From positions 1-64,000 of the forward strand of contig NZ_KB291650.1 in NCBI RefSeq assembly GCF_000320405.1: a stretch of 64,000 bases of DNA, written 5' to 3'. The position numbers and the translations under genes are program-made. Of this stretch, positions 59,908 to 64,000 are shown piece by piece. This stretch comes from Clostridium celatum DSM 1785 (GTDB taxonomy: Bacteria > Bacillota > Clostridia > Clostridiales > Clostridiaceae). The notes below the pieces were generated by a model that was not told the origin of the DNA, searched no databases, and was given only the letters and a program-made list of their open reading frames with translations. Each line of letters starts with the position of its first letter. Position 1 is the first letter of the stretch.

Positions 59908-62275
59908 GGAATTAATTAATAAAGAATTAATTTTATTTGATGGGGCAATGGGAACAATGCTTCAAAAAAATGGTCTAAAGTTAGGAGAAAATCCTGAAAA
60001 ATTAAATTTTAGTCATGAAGATATGATTATAAAGATACATAAATCTTACATAGATTCAGGAGCAAATATTATTACTACTAATACCTTTGGAGCTAATAGA
60101 TTAAAGCTTAAAGAAAGTGGCTATTCTGTAGAAGAGACAATAAGTAAAGCAGTATCATTAGCAAAAGAAGCAACAAAAGATACCAATGCATTTATAGCAT
60201 TAGACATTGGACCTATAGGAGAGTTATTAGAGCCAATGGGGACTCTATCATTTGATGAAGCATATGAAATCTTTAAAGAGCAAATAATTATAGGGCATAA
60301 GGCTGGAGCGGATTTAATCCTTATAGAAACCATGACAGATTTGTATGAAGCAAAAGCAGCTATTTTAGCAGCAAAAGAAAATTGTAATTTACCTGTATTT
60401 TGTACTATGAGTTTTGAAGAGGATGGTAGAACATTTACAGGGTGTCTACCAAGTAGTATGGCAATTACTTTAGAGGGATTAGGTGTAGATGCTTTAGGGG
60501 TAAACTGCTCATTAGGACCAGATAAAATTTTAAAAGTAATAAAAGAAATTAAAAAGTATACTAACTTACCTTTAATGGTACAACCAAATGCAGGTCTTCC
60601 AAGTATAATTTTTGGAGAAGCAATATATGATATTTCAATAGAAGATTTTACAGAAGGAATAGAAGAGTTAATTAATGAAGGTGTATCTATTATAGGGGGA
60701 TGTTGTGGTACAACTCCAGAGTTTATATCTTCAATTAGACTTTTAATAAATAGTAAAGAAATAATTTCTAGACCTAAAGTGAGTTTTACAGCTGTATGTA
60801 GTCCTTCAAAATTTATAGAAATAAATGGTGTAGAAGTAATAGGTGAAAGAATAAATCCAACAGGTAAAAAATTATTTAAAGAAGCTCTAAAGAATAATGA
60901 TATGAATTATATACTTAAGCAAGGAATAGAGCAAGTAGAAGCTGGAGCCTCTATATTAGATGTTAATGTTGGATTACCAGAAATAGATGAAGTAAAATGG
61001 ATTAGAGATTCGGTAAAATCCCTACAAGGAATTTTAGATACACCTCTTCAAATAGATTCAACTAATGTAGATGCTGTAGAAGCTGGACTTAGATATTATA
61101 ATGGAAAAGCTATAGTTAATTCTGTTAATGGAGATGATGAGATATTAGATAAATTACTGCCTATAGTGAAGAAATATGGTGCAGCTGTAGTTGGTTTAAC
61201 TTTGGATAAAGAAGGAATACCAGCGTTAGCAGAAGAAAGATTCAAGATAGCAGAAAAGATATTTAATAGAGCAATTAGCTATGGAATTAAAAAGGAAGAT
61301 ATATTTATAGATACATTAGTAATGCCAGTTTCTGCTGATGGACAAAGTGCAAAGGAAACTTTAAAAGCATTAAGATTAATTAGAGAAAAATTAGGTTTAA
61401 AAACTGTATTAGGAGTCTCTAATATATCATTTGGATTGCCTAGTAGAGAAATAATAAATAAGACTTTTCTATCTTTAGCATTAGAAGAAGGATTAAATTT
61501 ACCTATAATGAATCCAAATTCAGAAGCAATGATGGAAGTGATAGATTCTTTTAAATTGCTATATAATTATGATAAAAAAGGGAGTAAATTCTTAGAGAAA
61601 TATGGAAATAAAATTAAAAAAGAAGTTGTAGCAGAAAATAAAAATAATAGTGGCTTAAGCGAATTAATAATAAAGGGATTAAAAAAAGAAGCACAAACAG
61701 TAACAAAAGAACTTTTAAAAGAAAATGAACCTATAGATGTTATAAATAAGCATATTATTCCAGCATTAAATATTGTAGGAGAAAGATTTGAAAAAGGACA
61801 AATATTTTTACCGCAATTAATATCCTCAGCAGAAACGGTACAAAGTTCTTTTGAAATATTAAAAAATAATATAAAAATTAGTGATAATATAAATAGTGAA
61901 AAGATAATACTTGCAACAGTAAAGGGAGATATACATGATATTGGTAAAAATATTGTTAAAGTAATGCTTGAAAGCTATGGATTTCAAGTGATAGATTTGG
62001 GTAAAAATGTTGATAAAGAAGAAGTATTAAATTGTGCTAAAGAGCAAAATGTAAAATTAATAGGTTTAAGTGCTCTTATGACAACCACTGTAAAAAGTAT
62101 GGAAGAAACTATTCAGTTATTAAAAATTAATGATTTAAATGCTAAAATTATGGTTGGTGGAGCTGTGCTTACAGAAGAATATGCAAAAGAGATAAATGCA
62201 GATTATTATGCAAAAGATGCAATGGAAAGTGTTAAAATTGCTAAAGAATATTTTGCAAATTGTAATTGTATATGA
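59897..62275 (+). CDS. metH: cobalamin-dependent methionine synthase lacking the activation domain
   Basis: A 792-residue enzyme that moves a methyl group from methyl-THF to homocysteine through cobalamin. The start is GTG 59897 (GGGAGG upstream); earlier in-frame codons lie within the previous gene. The order is: homocysteine/zinc domain (about 1-290; LFDGAMGTML, VNCS, IGGCCGTTP); pterin-binding domain (about 310-570; GERINPTGKK); helical cap (about 590-670); cobalamin domain (about 670-790) with the DIHDIGKNIV ligand-His motif. It stops there, where E. coli MetH (1227 residues) continues with the activation domain, supplied here by the preceding gene. Confidence 0.95.
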   Translation: MGVKELINKELILFDGAMGTMLQKNGLKLGENPEKLNFSHEDMIIKIHKSYIDSGANIITTNTFGANRLKLKESGYSVEETISKAVSLAKEATKDTNAFIALDIGPIGELLEPMGTLSFDEAYEIFKEQIIIGHKAGADLILIETMTDLYEAKAAILAAKENCNLPVFCTMSFEEDGRTFTGCLPSSMAITLEGLGVDALGVNCSLGPDKILKVIKEIKKYTNLPLMVQPNAGLPSIIFGEAIYDISIEDFTEGIEELINEGVSIIGGCCGTTPEFISSIRLLINSKEIISRPKVSFTAVCSPSKFIEINGVEVIGERINPTGKKLFKEALKNNDMNYILKQGIEQVEAGASILDVNVGLPEIDEVKWIRDSVKSLQGILDTPLQIDSTNVDAVEAGLRYYNGKAIVNSVNGDDEILDKLLPIVKKYGAAVVGLTLDKEGIPALAEERFKIAEKIFNRAISYGIKKEDIFIDTLVMPVSADGQSAKETLKALRLIREKLGLKTVLGVSNISFGLPSREIINKTFLSLALEEGLNLPIMNPNSEAMMEVIDSFKLLYNYDKKGSKFLEKYGNKIKKEVVAENKNNSGLSELIIKGLKKEAQTVTKELLKENEPIDVINKHIIPALNIVGERFEKGQIFLPQLISSAETVQSSFEILKNNIKISDNINSEKIILATVKGDIHDIGKNIVKVMLESYGFQVIDLGKNVDKEEVLNCAKEQNVKLIGLSALMTTTVKSMEETIQLLKINDLNAKIMVGGAVLTEEYAKEINADYYAKDAMESVKIAKEYFANCNCI

Positions 62276-62332
62276 TATTAAATTATAAATTTTAATAAAG
62301 ATAATAGATGAGTTAAATTTTAAATCATAAAT

Positions 62333-62362
62333 AAAAAAGACTACGATAAGTAGTTTTTTTTA
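62333..62362 (+). terminator. terminator of metH
   Basis: AAAAAAGACTAC, loop GATAA, GTAGTTTTTTTT (one G-T wobble). Confidence 0.85.
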
Positions 62363-62456
62363 TTTTATAATAATTTAAATATTTACTCGAAATATAGCAA
62401 ATTATGTATAGTTATATTATAATATAGTCATATAGGTATATGTTGGAGGACTACAG

Positions 62457-63176
62457 ATGAATATATTATTAGTTGAGGATGAAAAGATACAACGTCAAGC
62501 CTTAGCATCAATTATAAAGGAGAATTTTATAGATGTAAGAATATACGAGGCAGGTTCTATAGATGAAGCAATTAAATTAATAAATGAAAAGGATATAAAT
62601 TTATTTTTTATAGATATTAATTTAAATAATTCATCAGGATTAGAGCTTGCAAAACAAATAAGAGAATATGAAAAGTATAAATTAACGGGGATGGTTTTTC
62701 TAACTGGAGAGGTTGTACATATTATTGAAGCATTTAAAAAAGTTCATTGTTATGATTTTATAGTAAAGCCGTTTAAGGAAAAGGAGATAATAGAAATTAT
62801 TAATGTATTTTTAAATGCATCACTTTTAAGTAATAGTAGAGAAGGAAAATATACCTTTATAGATATAGATTCTAATCTTTCTGTAAAATTATATCATAAT
62901 GATATTATTTATATTGAGTATGAAGGAAGGGTTTGTGACATACATACTGTTCATGGAGTTTATAAATTTAAAAGAACTTCTTTAAGTAAACTTATTAAAA
63001 TTTTAGATGATAGAAAAATATTACAAACTCATAGATCTTTTGCGGTAAATACAGATTATGTTTTAGAAATTGAAAAAACTTATGAAAAAACTTGGAATAT
63101 ATCTTTAAGGGGGATAGAAGATAAAATTCTACTTAGTTACACATTTAGACAAGCATTTATGGGGGGAATAGAATAG
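62457..63176 (+). CDS. LytTR-family response regulator (AgrA/VirR-like)
   Basis: A 239-residue regulator. The receiver domain (about 1-125) has acidic residues Glu7-Asp8, the phospho-acceptor Asp53 (FFIDINLN) and Lys in VKPFKEKE. The LytTR DNA-binding domain (about 140-239) has YIEYEGRVCDIHT and THRSFAVNTDYV. ATG 62457 follows TTGGAGGA. The stop overlaps the start codon of the kinase (TAGTG). Relatives control toxin, bacteriocin or quorum genes through peptide signals; the target here is unknown. Confidence 0.9.
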   Translation: MNILLVEDEKIQRQALASIIKENFIDVRIYEAGSIDEAIKLINEKDINLFFIDINLNNSSGLELAKQIREYEKYKLTGMVFLTGEVVHIIEAFKKVHCYDFIVKPFKEKEIIEIINVFLNASLLSNSREGKYTFIDIDSNLSVKLYHNDIIYIEYEGRVCDIHTVHGVYKFKRTSLSKLIKILDDRKILQTHRSFAVNTDYVLEIEKTYEKTWNISLRGIEDKILLSYTFRQAFMGGIE

Positions 63177-64000
63177 TGGATACTGGAATGTTTATAATAT
63201 CATTAGTTGAAATATTAACAGGAATATTCATATATAATATATTAATAAACAATGAATTATTTAGTAGAATAAAAATTAAAACTTTAATTGCTATAATAAC
63301 ATCTGTTATATATACTTTTTCAGTAAATGTCTATAAGTCAGATCAGTTAATTACTCTGGTAGGGTTGTTATTTTTAATTGCAATTATGATAAGTAAACTT
63401 GAAGATAAAGATACTATAATTACTTTTATAGAATTGTTAGTTTGCTTTATAGTAGTATTAGTTTTAGAACTGATAGCTACTTTTATAATGCATTTAATAT
63501 TAGGCAATGATGATGTAAGTTTAACTACATATTATATTTTAATAACGACAATAATGATTTCTTTAGTTTTATTACTTAGGTTTACAACTTTAGGAAAGAA
63601 AATAAGATTGTCTGAATTTCTTTCAGGATATAAAAGTATTAATATAATAATTTTAAATCTTTTTGTATTCTTTTTATTTATAAAACTTTTAGCATCAAAT
63701 GATTTAATGGATACTGAAATTGTTATTCAGGTAACGGTATTAGGGTTAATATTACTAGGAATAAATTGTTATTTTTATATATATTTATATAAAGTTTTAA
63801 ATGAAAAAAAGAAAAGTGAGATAAAAAAATCATTTAATCCACTTATTAATGATTTAATGGGAAAAGTTAAGGCTAATGAACATGAATATAAAAATCATTT
63901 AAATACAATTTGGAGTATTGCTCAAATTTCTAGCCCAGAAGAGGTAAAAAGTAAAATAAAAGAATATATATCTAGTATTGTAGATGATAGCGAAGAGTTT
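63176..64000 (+). CDS. AgrC/VirS-like sensor histidine kinase, 5' part only
   Basis: The frame is open from GTG 63176 (GGGGGG 9 nt upstream) to the window end, giving 275 residues. The N-terminal part has about six hydrophobic helices (from MFIISLVEILTGIFIYNIL), as in peptide-sensing kinases. The DHp region begins near residue 220, and NEHEYKNHLNTIW contains the H-box of the GHKL/AgrC group. The ATPase domain lies beyond the window. It overlaps the response regulator by one base, a typical two-component pair. Confidence 0.82.
   Translation, partial: MDTGMFIISLVEILTGIFIYNILINNELFSRIKIKTLIAIITSVIYTFSVNVYKSDQLITLVGLLFLIAIMISKLEDKDTIITFIELLVCFIVVLVLELIATFIMHLILGNDDVSLTTYYILITTIMISLVLLLRFTTLGKKIRLSEFLSGYKSINIIILNLFVFFLFIKLLASNDLMDTEIVIQVTVLGLILLGINCYFYIYLYKVLNEKKKSEIKKSFNPLINDLMGKVKANEHEYKNHLNTIWSIAQISSPEEVKSKIKEYISSIVDDSEEF

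Overview
The window is strongly AT-rich, low-GC Firmicute DNA. Its gene families point to an anaerobic, spore-forming Clostridium (sensu stricto, perfringens/tertium/paraputrificum-like; the species is inference). Supporting signs are an alpha/beta small acid-soluble spore protein, SpoVB, a tig-clpP-clpX-lonB-lonA-engB proteostasis block, a complete V-type ATPase operon, dockerin-bearing secreted glycosidases, PerR and a split cobalamin-dependent methionine synthase. No rRNA, tRNA, CRISPR array, IS element or prophage was seen. Genes are intact and usually separated by clear intrinsic terminators.

Layout. 1-2.1 kb: mgtE with a possible leader ORF and hairpin, converging on greA. 2.5-11.6 kb: two very large secreted multidomain glycosidases, a GH2 beta-galactosidase and a GH20 hexosaminidase or lacto-N-biosidase type, each ending in a dockerin. 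They look suited to host glycans. 11.7-17.2 kb: an alpha-glucoside module (LacI-family regulator, GH13 alpha-glucosidase, PTS IICB, EEP-family hydrolase) with an operator-rich control region. 17.3-21.2 kb: SASP, an ECF transporter S component, a TcaA-like membrane protein with a small Cys-containing partner, a candidate C-rich small RNA on the minus strand and small Cys-rich or membrane proteins. 21.4-29.9 kb: trigger factor, ClpP, ClpX, LonB, LonA, EngB.

30.0-31.5 kb: three low-complexity small proteins (Gly/Cys-rich, Cys-rich, Asn-rich), followed by a second C-rich structured RNA candidate. 31.5-47.6 kb: mixed housekeeping and unknown genes (PerR, nicotinate phosphoribosyltransferase, UvrD/PcrA-like helicase, M20 amidohydrolase, RluA pseudouridine synthase, two MOP-family flippases including SpoVB, a membrane beta-propeller protein, a B12-binding radical SAM enzyme). 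47.7-56.3 kb: the nine-gene V-ATPase operon in the Enterococcus hirae ntp order F-I-K-E-C-G-A-B-D. Its rotor subunit keeps every known Na+ ligand. 56.5-62.3 kb: a TagO/WecA-type transferase, then a SAM-I riboswitch leading into metF, luxS, a stand-alone MetH reactivation protein and a MetH lacking that domain, i.e. a methyl-cycle module. 62.4-64 kb: a LytTR response regulator and the start of an AgrC-like sensor kinase that runs off the window.

The most novel signals, in my view, are the two candidate small RNAs with unpaired C-rich motifs (20.3-20.44 kb minus; 31.4-31.5 kb plus), the Cys/Gly/Asn-rich gene trio at 30-31.4 kb, the hairpin lying between the Shine-Dalgarno and AUG of lonB, the LacI-type operator array before the alpha-glucosidase, and the leader ORF plus hairpin before mgtE. 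All are read by eye; no alignment, folding or database search was run.
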